Part shown: positions 24,383 through 34,804 of the stretch, piece by piece
Numbering within the stretch: the first letter of the stretch is position 1
How the letters are laid out: each line of letters opens with the position of its first letter
Origin: Chrysogorgia sp. JL179-B06
Taxonomy: Eukaryota > Cnidaria > Anthozoa > Scleralcyonacea > Chrysogorgiidae
Length of the DNA: 64,000 bases
Direction: 5' to 3'
NCBI GenBank assembly: GCA_035772405.1
Contig: JAYKKM010000174.1
Span: forward strand, 575,001 to 639,000
Made by a program: the position numbers and the translations under genes
Notes under the pieces: generated by a model
The model's database searches: none
Told to the model about the DNA's origin: nothing
The model's input: the letters and a program-made list of their open reading frames with translations, nothing else

Positions 24383-27300
24383 TACACACACACACACACA
24401 CAGATGCTTAGATTGGTAGGAAACACTGATTGATTTTATTTTCAAAAACAGGACTTTCTATGAAACTACTTTACACCAAAGAAGGGTAAGGACTGGCATT
24501 TTCCACTGACTGTTTTCTAGATTACATAAGTCTAAGATACATAAATGCATGTTTAAAAACATAAATAATTCATTTCTTTGATATCTTATTTTAGATATTC
24601 ATATTTTGCCTTTGAGCATTCCCCAGCCTATCAAATCATCCAGTTCAAGTTCCTAGATGCAGTGGAATCTATGGATCCTAATAATATCTCCGTAGGTTTA
24701 GAATTTTTTATAAATGTGTTTTCCACATTTTACAGTAATAAGCATGCTGTCTTTTTCAATAATTATTCATGCTGTCTTTTTCAATAATTATTTCCAGGGA
24801 ATTCTAAATCTTCATGGGTACCACATTGACTCTCTCTTGCAATTAAGTGAAGTGTGTAAAATGGCTGAAGATCATCAAATGGCAGCAGAACTTGTTGGTA
24901 TGAACCGTAATGTTTTTATAATGAGTGCAGTCTAGCCATCTTTTTAAGTTTTTTGTAACAGGAGCAGTGATCATCATCATCTCTCTTTATATCTTTCAGA
25001 ACGTGCATTGTACTGTTTCGAATGCAGCTTCCATCCGTTGTTTAACGTAGCGCAAGGTAAATCAAGAATGGAGTACAGAAAAGCCGAGAATAGGTACAGT
25101 GTACATGTATGTCGTTTTAGAGATTGTTGGCAAACTAACATTGATGATCTTACAGGTACATTTATGCATAGTTAAGTAAGTTGGCCGGCCGTAGCCGGAG
25201 GCGACCCGCAGGCTCCTCTTTCATTAGCTGCTACCCGAAGGTAGGGGTGGGTGCCACTCCTATCCCTGGAATTAACCACTTACCCCAGCCAGAGCTGGTC
25301 CCAATTTTATTTAAGGCACTTGGTGAAAGCCCGACCTCCAATTAGCACTGCTCATTGGATTATGGCAACACTAATTTTCAGTCTCCCGGGACCGATATAT
25401 GAACAAGGTGGTAACCCATCTAGTTAGTGTACCAGAGGTACGGTGCTTAACTTTGGAAAGTCAAGCAGCGATAATGCATGCAAGTCTAAAAAAACACCAT
25501 TCCGAAATACCTGTTTAGTTTCTGCTCAATTTCGTGTGTGTCACTAGTTTCCTGTCTGACCTAAAGAAGGACACATCGTCCGAAACGTCGTCCATGAATA
25601 TACGTAAGTACTAAGTTTATTAAAGTATTTTTCGACACATTGAAGTTCTCTTATTTCTCCTTTTCATATTATATCCAATCCTTTACATTTCGTTTGCAGA
25701 CCATTTTTCTTGGCACTGTTTCATCATCTTAAATTTGTTGGCCAAAAAGGTATGATTCATGAAAAAATAAATCTTATAACTTTTGAGTAAAGTCAAAAGT
25801 TGAACCCTCATTATATATACATTACTGACTTACTGGGTAACCTTGTGTAAACCTGTTACAAGCTTGGAATTAATTATTTTCGCTGTACCTGTCAGAATGA
25901 CCAGTACAAATGAATTTGTAACGGACGCACAAAATATTGTACCTGTCACAGTATAACTTATGTCTCAAAACTAAGTGTAACATAATGTCAATAATGTCTT
26001 CAAACTTAGCGCAATGTCTCCAAATTTAGCGCAATGTTTCAAAACTTAGCGTTCTCACAACTTAGCGTAATGTCTCGTAACTTAGCGTAATGTCTCCAAA
26101 CTTAGCGTAATGTCTCCAAACTTAGCGCAATGTCTCCAAACTTAGCGCAATGTCTCATAACTTAGCGTAATGTCTCGTAACTTAGCGTAATGTCTCCAAA
26201 CTTAGCGTAATGTCTCCAAACTTAGCGCAATGTCTCCAAACTTAGCGCAATGTCTCCAAACTTAGCGCAATGTCTCCAAACTTAGCGCAATGTCTCCAAA
26301 CTTAGCGCAATGTCTCCAAACTTAGCGCAATGTCTCCAAACTTAGCGCAATGTCTCCAAACTTAGCGCAATGTCTCCAAACTTAGCGCAATGTCTCCAAA
26401 CTTAGCGCAATGCCTCCAAACTTAGCGCAATGTCTCCAAACTTAGCGCAATGTCTCGTAACTTAGCGCAATGTCTCCAAACTTAGCGCAATGTCTCCAAA
26501 CGTAGCGCAATGTCTCCAAACTTAGCGCAATGTCTCCAAACTTAGCGCAATGTCTCCAAACTTAGCGTAATGTCTCCAAACTTAGCGTAATGTCTCGTAA
26601 CTTAGCGTAATGTCTCCAAACTTAGCGCAATGTCTCCAAACTTAGCGCAATGTCTCCAAACTTAGCGCAATGTCTCCAAACTTAGCGCAATGTCTCCAAA
26701 CTTAGCGCAATGTCTCCAAACTTAGCGTAATGTCTCCAAACTTAGCGCAATGTCTTCAAACTTAGCGCAATGTCTCCAAATTTAGCGCAATGTTTCAAAA
26801 CTTAGCGTTCTCACAACTTAGCGCAATGTCTCCAAACTTAGCGCAATGTCTCCAAACTTAGCGTAATGTCTCCAAACTTAGCGCAATGTCTCCAAACTTA
26901 GCGCAATGTCTCCAAACTTAGCGCAATGTCTCCAAACTTAGCGCAATGTCTCCAAACTTAGCGCAATGTCTCCAAACTTAGCGCAATGTCTCCAAACTTA
27001 GCGCAATGTCTCCAAACTTAGCGCAATGTCTCGTAACTTAGCGTAATGTCTCCAAACTTAGCGCAATGTCTCCAAACTTAGCGCAATGTCTCGTAACTTA
27101 GCGCAATGTCTCCAAACTTAGCGCAATGTCTCCAAACTTAGCGCAATGTCTCCAAACTTAGCGCAATGTCTCCAAACTTAGCGCAATGTCTCGTAACTTA
27201 GCGCAATGTCTCCAAACTTAGCGTAATGTCTCCAAACTTAGCGTAATGTCTCCAAACTTAGCGCAATGTCTCCAAACTTAGCGCAATGTCTCCAAACTTA

Positions 27301-29622
27301 GCGCAATGTCTCCAAACTTAGCGCAATGTCTCCAAACTTAGCGCAATGTCTCCAAACTTAGCGCAATGTCTCGTAACTTAGCGCAATGTCTCCAAACTTA
27401 GCGCAATGTCTCCAAACTTAGCGTAATGTCTCCAAACTTAGCGCAATGTCTCCAAACTTAGCGCAATGTCTCCAAACTTAGCGCAATGTCTCCAAACTTA
27501 GCGCAATGTCTCGTAACTTAGCGCAATGTCTCCAAACTTAGCGCAATGTCTCCAAACTTAGCGCAATGTCTCCAAACTTAGCGTAATGTCTCCAAACTTA
27601 GCGCAATGTCTCCAAACTTAGCGCAATGTCTCCAAACTTAGCGCAATGTCTCCACAATTAGCGCAATGTCTCCAAACTTAGCGCAATGTCTCCAAACTTA
27701 GCGCAATGTCTCCAAACTTAGCGCAATGTCTCGTAACTTAGCGCAATGTCTCCAAACTTAGCGCAATGTCTCCAAACTTAGCGCAATGTCTCCAAACTTA
27801 GCGCAATGTCTCCAAACTTAGCGCAATGTCTCCAAACTTAGCGCAATGTCTCGTAACTTAGCGCAATGTCTCCAAACTTAGCGCAATGTCTCGTAACTTA
27901 GCGCAATGTCTCCAAACTTAGCGCAATGTCTCGTAACTTAGCGCAATGTCTCCAAACTTAGCGCAATGTCTCGTAACTTAGCGCAATGTCTCCAAACTTA
28001 GCGCAATGTCTCCAAACTTAGCGCAATGTCTCCAAACTTAGCGCAATGTCTCCAAACTTAGCGCAATGTCTCGTAACTTAGCGCAATGTCTCGTAACTTA
28101 GCGCAATGTCTCCACAATTAGCGCAATGTCTCCAAACTTAGCGCAATGTCTCCAAACTTAGCGCAATGTCTCCAAACTTAGCGCAATGTCTCGTAACTTA
28201 GCGCAATGTCTCCAAACTTAGCGCAATGTCTCCAAACTTAGCGCAATGTCTCCAAACTTAGCGCAATGTCTCCAAACTTAGCGCAATGTCTCGTAACTTA
28301 GCGTAATGTCTCCAAACTTAGCGTAATGTCTCCAAACTTAGCGCAATGTCTCCAAACTTAGCGCAATGTCTCGTAACTTAGCGCAATGTCTCCAAACTTA
28401 GCGCAATGTCTCCAAACTTAGCGCAATGTCTCCAAACTTAGCGCAATGTCTCCAAACTTAGCGCAATGTCTCGTAACTTAGCGCAATGTCTCCAAACTTA
28501 GCGTAATGTCTCCAAACTTAGCGCAATGTCTCCAAACTTAGCGCAATGTCTCCAAACTTAGCGCAATGTCTCGTAACTTAGCGCAATGTCTCGTAACTTA
28601 GCGCAATGTCTCCAAACTTAGCGCAATGTCTCGTAACTTAGCGCAATGTCTCCAAACTTAGCGCAATGTCTCGTAACTTAGCGCAATGTCTCGTAACTTA
28701 GCGTAATGTCTCCAAACTTAGCGCAATGTCTCCAAACTTAGCGTAATGTCTCCAAACTTAGCGCAATGTCTCCAAACTTAGCGCAATGTCTCCAAACTTA
28801 GCGCAATGTCTCCAAACTTAGCGCAATGTCTCCAAACTTAGCGCAATGTCTCCAAACTTAGCGCAATGTCTCGTAACTTAGCGCAATGTCTCCAAACTTA
28901 GCGCAATGCCTCCAAACTTAGTGTAATGTCTCTCATCTGAGATTGTACAACACGAAATCTAGATACCGGTACAGTCCATTCAACACAAAAATGTTTTACT
29001 TTCACAAAAATTTGAGTATAATCTTTGGACAAGATGAGCATCGTACAAAATGACAGACACAATTGACGGTACCGAAAAAGATGGCGGCTGTACATTTTAC
29101 CATAATGCTTTGCGACCTTAAATCACCTGTAATAACAGCTAAACATTGTTTACCTTGTAAACATGAACTAAATACGTAAAAGCTTCCTTTTTACCAAACT
29201 TAATCTTTTGAAACTCTATCCTCTGCTATTTCTACGAGATTCAATGTTTACTGCGCGCAAGGAATTATGGTTAAATGTACCAGTCGCCATCTTTTTCGGT
29301 ACCGTCAATTAATATTGTTACTGTCAAATATCTAGAAATGGGAAATTTGTACCGGACATTGTCCGTGATCGGCCGCTAATATCCAGAATTGACTGAAAGT
29401 CAAGAATATTTTGAGAATAACTGGACTTTAATTAAGTAGAACTCAAGCCCCCTGTTTAGTTAGGTGTAGTGTCTCAGTTGCAAGGCGGTTAGTTTGCTGT
29501 AACATGGTGTCAATCATAGTGGTAATATATGTAGTATGCTTATAATGAAATTGTAATTAGTTTTATAAGTAACATTAACAATATATTGTTGTAAGAGCAT
29601 TGAGACTATTGTATAATACGTC

Positions 29623-29658
<36 letters not shown>

Positions 29659-29714
29659 TAAAAAAAAATTGTTATTAATTATAATTATTAATTATTAATT
29701 ATAATTATTAATTA

Positions 29715-29753
<39 letters not shown>

Positions 29754-32700
29754 CTTTGCTTGGTGGATAGGCTGCATGTTGCATTGTGGATGAAAGAGTT
29801 GCCAGAAGAGCCAATATTTAGCTGTTGTGTCTCATCTGTGAGAGAAGTCTTAAAATTTTAAACTTTTTATAGGATGTTACAGAACAGCATTGGAGTTATG
29901 CAAGCTGATACTTAGGTATTTCTCATTGCCAATTTTTCTATTAACTCGCGTACCCATTATTTGGTTTGGCGAATAAATTACAAATATGTAAATTTCTTTC
30001 TAGTCTTTCTCCTGACGAAGATCCTCTTTGCATTCTATTAATGATTGATTTTTATGCTTTGCATTCTGGAGAATATGATTTTCTAATCCGAATATACGAT
30101 GAGTGGGAGGTAAGAGATGAGATCATTATGTGTTTATATTTTTCCCAGGTCCGTAACAAAAATGCCGGCTTCTGTTTGGCTAAATATGAGGTCCGTATCA
30201 CACAAGTACGGACCTCTCGTTTTTCCCGCCAAAACTAATGTCGGGTGAAAACAGTTTTCAAACCAAAAAAGTGCTGGAAAATGTACTCCGTCGATAGTGA
30301 GCATAGCGAGAGGGAATTTTATTATCCCCAAGATGACATCCCAAGCACAAGTGCTGGATATTTAGTCTATTCAGACCGACCAAACGCGAACGAAAACGGG
30401 TGTTACACTTACAATGGCATCGATATTGACATCCAAAATTATATTGAGTGTCAACGACCGGAAAACAGTTTGGTAAATAACATATATATATTTGCACAAG
30501 TCTGAATTCAAAAGTTATTTAAACCCATATTTATAACTTTATTCATTTTTCAGGCTCATAAAAATCTGTCCCAATTACCTAATTTTGCCTTCTCCATCGC
30601 CTTGGCTAATTTTCATCGCTCAAAAACTACGAATTCACTTGCAGCATCCAATGACTTGGTATGAAAATATTTAGAAGAACATTTAAAACTATACAAGACT
30701 CGAAGTACTGGCTAGTAACAGTGTGTTTTTGTACCTCTTTTTAACTTTGTGGTGTTTTTTTGTCACAGCTCCAGAAAGCCTTGATCAATTTCCCTTTGGT
30801 AAGTACTTGACATTTGGAAGGATTTTGCTTGTCCATGATGAAGGGTTCCGCAAGAAACGTCAGTATTTTTACTTTTTTTAGACTCTTACGCCTCTCTTGG
30901 ATAAATGCGCCATTGTTCTGGAGGCCTCCATGGTGAACCATCCATTCTTTGGTGTGACAGCTCAAACAAGGTGACAACTCAGTTGTAGTTGTGAGCATAA
31001 TAATAATGATGATGATGGTGGTGATGATGGTGGTGGTGGTGGTGGCGATGGTGGTGGTGGTGGTGGAAGTGGTGGTGGTGGTGGTGATGGTGGTGATGGT
31101 GATGGTGATGATGATGGTCATGGTGGTGGTGATAGTGATGGTGATGGTGATGATCATGATGCTGATGGTGATGGTGGTGATGGTGATGGTGATGGTGATG
31201 ATGATGCTGATGATGATGGTGGTGATGGTGGTGGTGATGGTAGTGATGATGATGATGATGATGGTGGTGGTGATGATGATGCTGATGATGATGGTGGTGA
31301 TGATGGTGGTGATGGTGATGATGATGATGATGATGATGGTGGTGGTGATGGTGGTGGTGATGGTGGTGATGGTGGTGATGGTGGTGGTGATGGTGGTGGT
31401 GATGGTGGTGGTGATGGTGATGATGATGCTGATTATGATGGTGGTGATGATGGTGGTCATGGTCATGGTGGTGGTGATGATGATGCTGATGGTGGTGGTG
31501 GTGGTGATGGTGATGATGATGATGCTGGTGGTGGTGCTGGTGATGGTTATGGTGGTGGTGATGGTGGTGATGGTGGTAGTAATAGGTGATGGTGATAATA
31601 ATAATAATATTTGGAGTTATAGAGACTTTAAAGTTAAAAAATCACCTTTCTCTAATAATAATAAAAAAAGATTTTTCTTAAACGCATTAAACTAACGTCT
31701 CAATGCGTTTTACAAGACAGATAAAAAGGTATAGCTCATGAATAAAATGGTTCATTTAGGAAATAAAAATGTTTTGAGTTTTCTCTTAAAATCAGCAATA
31801 TTAGTAGATTGTTTTAAAAAAATGGGCAAAGTATTCCAAAGTTTAGGAGCTGCTGCGGCAAACGATCTATCACCATAGTTGACTGTATTCGTCTTGGGTG
31901 TGACTAAATTTGTTAGCAGATTGTGAACGTAAGGAGCGGATAGGAACGTAGCGATGTAAAAGTTCTGTAATATATATGGGTGCCATTCCGTTAAGAGCTT
32001 TAAATGTTATAAGTAAAATTTTAAATTTAATACGCTGTTCAATAGCGCTCCGTCGAGATGACGTCAGTACCGATGTTTGTCCGCTTTTACCCATAATTCT
32101 TGCGGCCATAACAAAAGAAATAGCTCATTTGCAATCATTTGTGAGTCAAATTTGGTTTGTTTGTCCGCTTTTTGAGCTATTAATAGCAGCCAGACTCTAC
32201 GCTATTGGGAGCGAATGAAGTTGCTGTAGGACAGTTTATCTTTGTGTTTATCTAACATGTTTATCTTTTCTGTCGATATTTAGTGAACCTAAGGGACTAA
32301 AACAGCTTGTTGCTTTGTATGTCGGAAGAACGTTTTCTGAATGGAAAGACCACGAGGTATCTTCGTCACTTCAATACTCTACTAATAATTCATGAGTATA
32401 CTCGCGAGAGACACGCGCGTCTTAATGCCAAAAACTAATGTTCAGGGTGAATTAAGAGTACATTAATATACATTATAGGAAGATTTTATTAAAAACGATT
32501 AAAACATCCACAATAATCTATAATAAAAGCTGTGCACATATGAAAGCTTGTGAAATTATAACTACTGTATGAGTCTACGTAGATTGTAAAATTTTGTGAT
32601 TTTTCTCCTTATATGCTGTTTCCAAGACTTTCTAATTCAAACATTTTCCAGGGGTGCGCACGCCGCCGGACCCCCCTAGATGTCTCGGGACTTACGACCC

Positions 32701-34804
32701 TCGATTCTTGGACCTTCTGAATTTAAACTGTTCCGCCGCCCTTGATTGATTTAGCAGCAGAATATTGTATTTAAAATGATGATTGATTTGACATCATCAT
32801 CAACAGGAAGCTTCCTCCTCCGCCCTCCCCTCCCCTCTCCCAAGCTCCGGGCTACGCAGGCTACACAAAGCTCAAAACATAAAACATTTTGGTATTCAAC
32901 CATTTACTTCATTTGGAATCTCATTTTAAAACTAGGTGGTTGATTGGTTGGCTGGTAATGTCAAGAAAGTTCTGGAACGAGTGGACAATAATGATCCGTA
33001 TGTAGAGGAATGTGCGAAAAAGTAAGTTTATCGTAATCCCAATCAAACAAAATCATAATATATATTGTCAGCCGAAAATTTCATCTTCATGGAGTTTTTC
33101 GCTGTCAAAGTTACCGGATGTGATGTCACAAGAGGCATTCCAAACCAGTTTTCTTTTGTTACTTGCCACAAAAATGCCTCTTATGACATCACATGCCATA
33201 ACTTTAACAGCAAAAAAGTCCATGAAGATGAAATTTTTGGCTGACAAGATATATTATGATTTTGCTCAGGAAGACCTAAATATTACGAATATGCAAAATC
33301 CCCAAAACGTGACTAGGCACTTTAATATTTTTTATTCTTCCAGGCGTCAAATTCGATACAAAGGCACCCCTAGAAATATACACAGACACATAATGATGTC
33401 AGGTATCTGGAATAATGCATACTTGGTGTATGAGAGCTTTAGGAACAGCATGCAGCAGAATATTTCATACTTTTACTTGTATGATTTATAAAAGCCTAAT
33501 TGTGTGTTTCTAACACTACTCAAATTCTATTTTCAGATATCAAGGAGGCCACGACGTCTTTGCCAGTGGTATGTAAACTTGTTCTCAATAATTAACCTGT
33601 CCCAAACTATTTATTTCTATATTCTATGCTACTTGTTTTTAGGATCTGACTATGTCGCCAGTGATGTCTTATGATCCACTTCCTCCCACGGACTCCATTG
33701 CTGGATATTCAAGACCTGAACGGTTAGAATGAAACTCCTTCATCCATAGCTCCCTCATACCCAGCCTCTACCTCCATCCCTCTCCACCTCAATCCATCCA
33801 TTCGTACCTTCCTTCCCTCCCTCCATCCATCCTCCCTCCCTTCCTTCACTCCCTCCATCCCTCCTTCCTTCACTCCCTCCTTCCTTCCTCCCTCCCTCCT
33901 TTCCTTCCTCCCTTCCTTCCTTCCTCCCTCTCTTCCTTCCTTCACTCCCTCCTTCCTTCCTTCCTCCCTCCCTTCCTCCCTCCCTCCCTTCCTTCCTTCA
34001 CTCCCTCCATCCTTCCTTCCTTCACTCCCTCCCTCCATCCATCCATCCTTCCTTCCTCCCTCCCTTCCTCCCTCCCTCCCTTCCTTCCTTCACTCCCTCC
34101 ATCCTTCCTTCCTTCACTCCCTCCACCCCTCCATCCTTCCTTCCTTCACTCCCTCCCTCCTTCCTTCCTTCCTTCCTTCACTCCCTCCATCCTTCCTTCC
34201 TCCCTCCCTTCCTTCCCTCCCTCCATCCCTCCTTCCTCCCTCCCTCCCTTCCTTCCTTCACTCCTTACATCCTTCCTCCCTCCCTTCCTCCCTTCCTTCA
34301 ATCCCTCCATCCCTCCGTCCGTCCTTCTTTCCTTCCTTCCCTCCATCCATCCCTCCTTCCTTCGTTCCTTTCCCTTTCTTCCTTCCTTCCTCCCTTCCAT
34401 ACTTTCCCCCTCCCTCCTTCCTAAGTTTTCTTATATCTTTTGAAGGTCTAGAACAACAGCTCAGCAAGGAAATCCTGTGTCGGAATTTTTCAGGTCACTC
34501 TGGCCATCTTATCCCATAAACGTGAGTAACAAAGACCACTTCTTACTCTGGCACGGCATACCTCTTACTAAAATTTCTTTTCCAGAACGGAATCAATAAT
34601 TGGCACGATAACGAGGATCAAGGTGGACAGCGGCATGTCGCTGGAGCAGAAGGTGGTAACCAGGGTGATAATTTAACACGTGGGGTTGAACATTTAATGG
34701 CGGCAATGAGGGAACTACTGAACACGATGACGTACCGCGGGGATGAACCTAATGGGGATGGTGATGGTAATGATGATCACGAATGGGTAGATGAGGATAA
34801 CTAA
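18002..34804 (+). CDS. TCF25: TCF25/NULP1 ribosome quality-control protein, 24 exons, complete
   Basis: Homologue of human TCF25 and yeast Rqc1, which acts with Listerin and NEMF on stalled 60S nascent chains. Exons: 18002-18154, 19873-19980, 20620-20715, 20829-20886, 21412-21478, 21886-21951, 23312-23355, 24452-24485, 24595-24691, 24798-24897, 25000-25093, 25700-25749, 29873-29915, 30004-30109, 30554-30658, 30769-30798, 30882-30970, 32284-32356, 32936-33021, 33344-33402, 33537-33568, 33643-33722, 34446-34521, 34586-34804. Phases agree and give 654 residues (human 676). Start MSSRVLRRLKG matches the family N terminus. An acidic stretch and a Lys-rich stretch (SRRKKKKAKAN) follow. The conserved core includes YFAFEHSPAY, FLDAVESMDPNNI, YHIDSLLQLS, TALELCKLILSLSPDEDP, NLSQLPNFAFS, GTPRNIHRHIMMS and SYDPLPPTDSIAGYSRPER. 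The acidic tail ends at TAA. Exons 3 and 6-7 are the least certain; a short segment present in human between them was not found. Confidence 0.92.
19030..19770. repeat. CCTATAG(G) micro-repeat cluster split by an insertion
   Basis: About twenty copies of the near-palindrome CCTATAGG or CTATAGGC at irregular spacing lie mainly at 19550-19770, with a few at 19033-19050. The element at 19055-19541 separates the two parts. It lies in TCF25 intron 1. Confidence 0.8.
19055..19541. mobile_element. Inverted-terminal element CAGGGTTCAAAATA with TATAC duplication
   Basis: Left terminus CAGGGTTCAAAATA pairs with right terminus TATTTTGAACCCTG with small differences. TATAC occurs immediately on both sides (19050-19054 and 19542-19546), giving a candidate 5-bp target duplication. 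No transposase is visible. The CAGGG start is reminiscent of hAT elements, but those usually duplicate 8 bp. Confidence 0.6.
20032..20564. mobile_element. TTAA-type fold-back MITE, family 1
   Basis: TTAA flanks both ends (20028-20031, 20565-20568). Arms as in the copy at 9758. A longer centre includes a short duplication (GATCACATAGTGAT). Contains TGACGTCA at 20394. In TCF25 intron 2. Confidence 0.9.
21059..21379. mobile_element. TTAA-type fold-back MITE, family 2
   Basis: TTAA (21055-21058) then AGTGCCTATCTCACGTTTGG. The right arm is CCAAACATGAGATAGACATT followed by TTAA (21380-21383). Arms include CAGCCGAAAATTTCATCTTC. Relatives are at 33044-33321, 36240-36886 and 62543-63658. Confidence 0.88.
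21587..21851. mobile_element. AATT-target fold-back element, family 7, older copy
   Basis: AATT precedes GACGTTACTGGAAAAGATGG. The diverged right end reads CCATCTTTTTTGATACGGTT. It matches the element at 29065-29306 through AACAGCTAAACATTGTT and ATTATGGTTAAAT. It is internally enlarged by a GGTGACCCGTAGGCTCCTCT segment shared with 25195. Confidence 0.65.
21996..22437. mobile_element. Inverted-repeat element with G/C homopolymer runs
   Basis: CTCTGGCCATAGACGGATTT near the left end is mirrored by AAATCCGTTTCTGGCTCTGG near the right. Runs of G (22015) and C (22389) are also mirrored. Open frames here do not resemble a known protein. In TCF25 intron 6. Confidence 0.55.
22559..23019 (+). mobile_element. 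Satellite-carrying repeat element, copy 2
   Basis: Left flank GCCTGGAAATAATTATTTTT, a short degenerate array of the 20-bp unit (22650-22930), and right flank GACAGACACAATTAATATTG. Near-identical direct repeats ending ACAACTTCTCCCAACTA border it at about 22539-22556 and 23029-23045. Confidence 0.75.
23441..24391. repeat. (GACA)n microsatellites with embedded cassette
   Basis: Three GACA blocks (23441-23598, 23655-23755, 23957-24391) with interspersed ATGCAGAGAGGTGGAGATAT cassettes, ending in a (CA)n run. All lie in the TCF25 intron 23356-24451. The similar array at 5825-6375 shares the cassette. Confidence 0.95.
25170..25660. repeat. Dispersed repeat, possibly a retroelement 3' end
   Basis: Starts near GGAGGCGACCCGCAGGCTCC (also seen at 21711). 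It ends near a hairpin AAGGACACATCGTCCGAAAC, a form I associate with Penelope-like 3' ends. No reading frame of note. In the TCF25 intron 25094-25699. Confidence 0.45.
25860..29390 (+). mobile_element. Satellite-carrying repeat element, copy 3 with a ~3 kb array
   Basis: Same left flank (GTACCTGTCAGAATGACCAG) and right flank (GAGTATAATCTTTGGACAAG, ATGTCCGTGATCGGCCGC) as copies 1 and 2. Between them, about 25960-28935, are roughly 145 near-perfect copies of a 20-bp unit CAATGTCTCCAAACTTAGCG. Two sites vary within the unit: TCCAAA or TCGTAA, and GCGCAA or GCGTAA. It fills most of the 4.1-kb TCF25 intron between 25749 and 29873. The right flank contains the nested element 29065-29306. Confidence 0.92.
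29065..29306. mobile_element. Nested AATT-target MITE, family 7 (242 bp)
   Basis: Terminal inverted repeats GACGGTACCGAAAAAGATGG are flanked by AATT on both sides (29061-29064, 29307-29310). Copies 1 and 2 of the host element read CACRATTAATATTG uninterrupted at this point, which supplies the empty site and proves a 4-bp AATT duplication. The arm contains AAGATGGCGGC, a YY1-like motif. Confidence 0.9.
29623..29754. repeat. (ATT)n microsatellite
   Basis: Two ATT/TTA blocks with an AT-rich interruption in the same TCF25 intron. Confidence 0.95.
30131..30485 (+). other. Intronic open reading frame of unknown origin
   Basis: In the TCF25 intron 30110-30553 an 86-codon frame opens at 30245. Its composition looks protein-like (KMYSVDSEHSEREFYYPQDD, then IPSTSAGYLVYSDRP and NGIDIDIQNYIECQRP). 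It is preceded by a hairpin, GAGGTCCGTA and TACGGACCTC around 30187-30216. The TCF25 frame skips it cleanly: DEWE joins AHKNLSQLP. It may be a fragment of a mobile element or a captured exon. I do not recognise the protein. Confidence 0.45.
30990..31606. repeat. (GATGGT)n / (GAT)(GGT) microsatellite
   Basis: About 600 bp of mixed GAT and GGT triplets in the TCF25 intron 30971-32283. The open frames rich in Val/Met or Thr/Ile are by-products. Confidence 0.95.
31740..32045 (-). mobile_element. LINE reverse-transcriptase C-terminal fragment
   Basis: The minus strand encodes FKILLITFKALNGMAPIYI, ELLHRYVPIRSLRS, and after one frame change NYGDRSFAAAAPKLWNTLP. This is the typical C-terminal end of a non-LTR retrotransposon polymerase. 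It is truncated and frameshifted, and lies antisense in a TCF25 intron. Confidence 0.75.
32041..32212. mobile_element. AATAGC-ended MITE
   Basis: Contains GAGATGACGTCAGTA and ATTTGCAATCATTTGTGAGT. It matches 61764-61931 over its length. Ends AATAGCGCT and ACGCTATT are inverted. Inserted beside the LINE fragment. Confidence 0.75.
33044..33321. mobile_element. TTAA-type fold-back MITE, family 2, left-truncated
   Basis: Right end AGGCACT is followed by TTAA (33322-33325). Arms CAGCCGAAAATTTCATCTTC face inward. The left terminal of about 50 bp is missing. In a TCF25 intron. Confidence 0.8.
33780..34420. repeat. Polypyrimidine (CCTT/CCCT)n tract
   Basis: About 640 bp of C and T on the plus strand, such as TTCCTTCCTCCCTCC, in the TCF25 intron 33723-34445. 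Gly/Glu/Arg-rich minus-strand frames are artefacts. Confidence 0.95.

Noticed and set aside
25545..25590. Hammerhead ribozyme at AAGGACACATCGTCCGAAAC
   Set aside because: The CTGATGA core is not present: CTGACCTAAAGAAGG lacks the required spacing. Only a hairpin followed by GAAAC is seen.
30741..31695. Thr/Ile- and Val/Met-rich frames
   Set aside because: Translations of the GAT/GGT microsatellite. Only the short pieces at 30769-30798 and 30882-30970 (plus strand) are real TCF25 exons.
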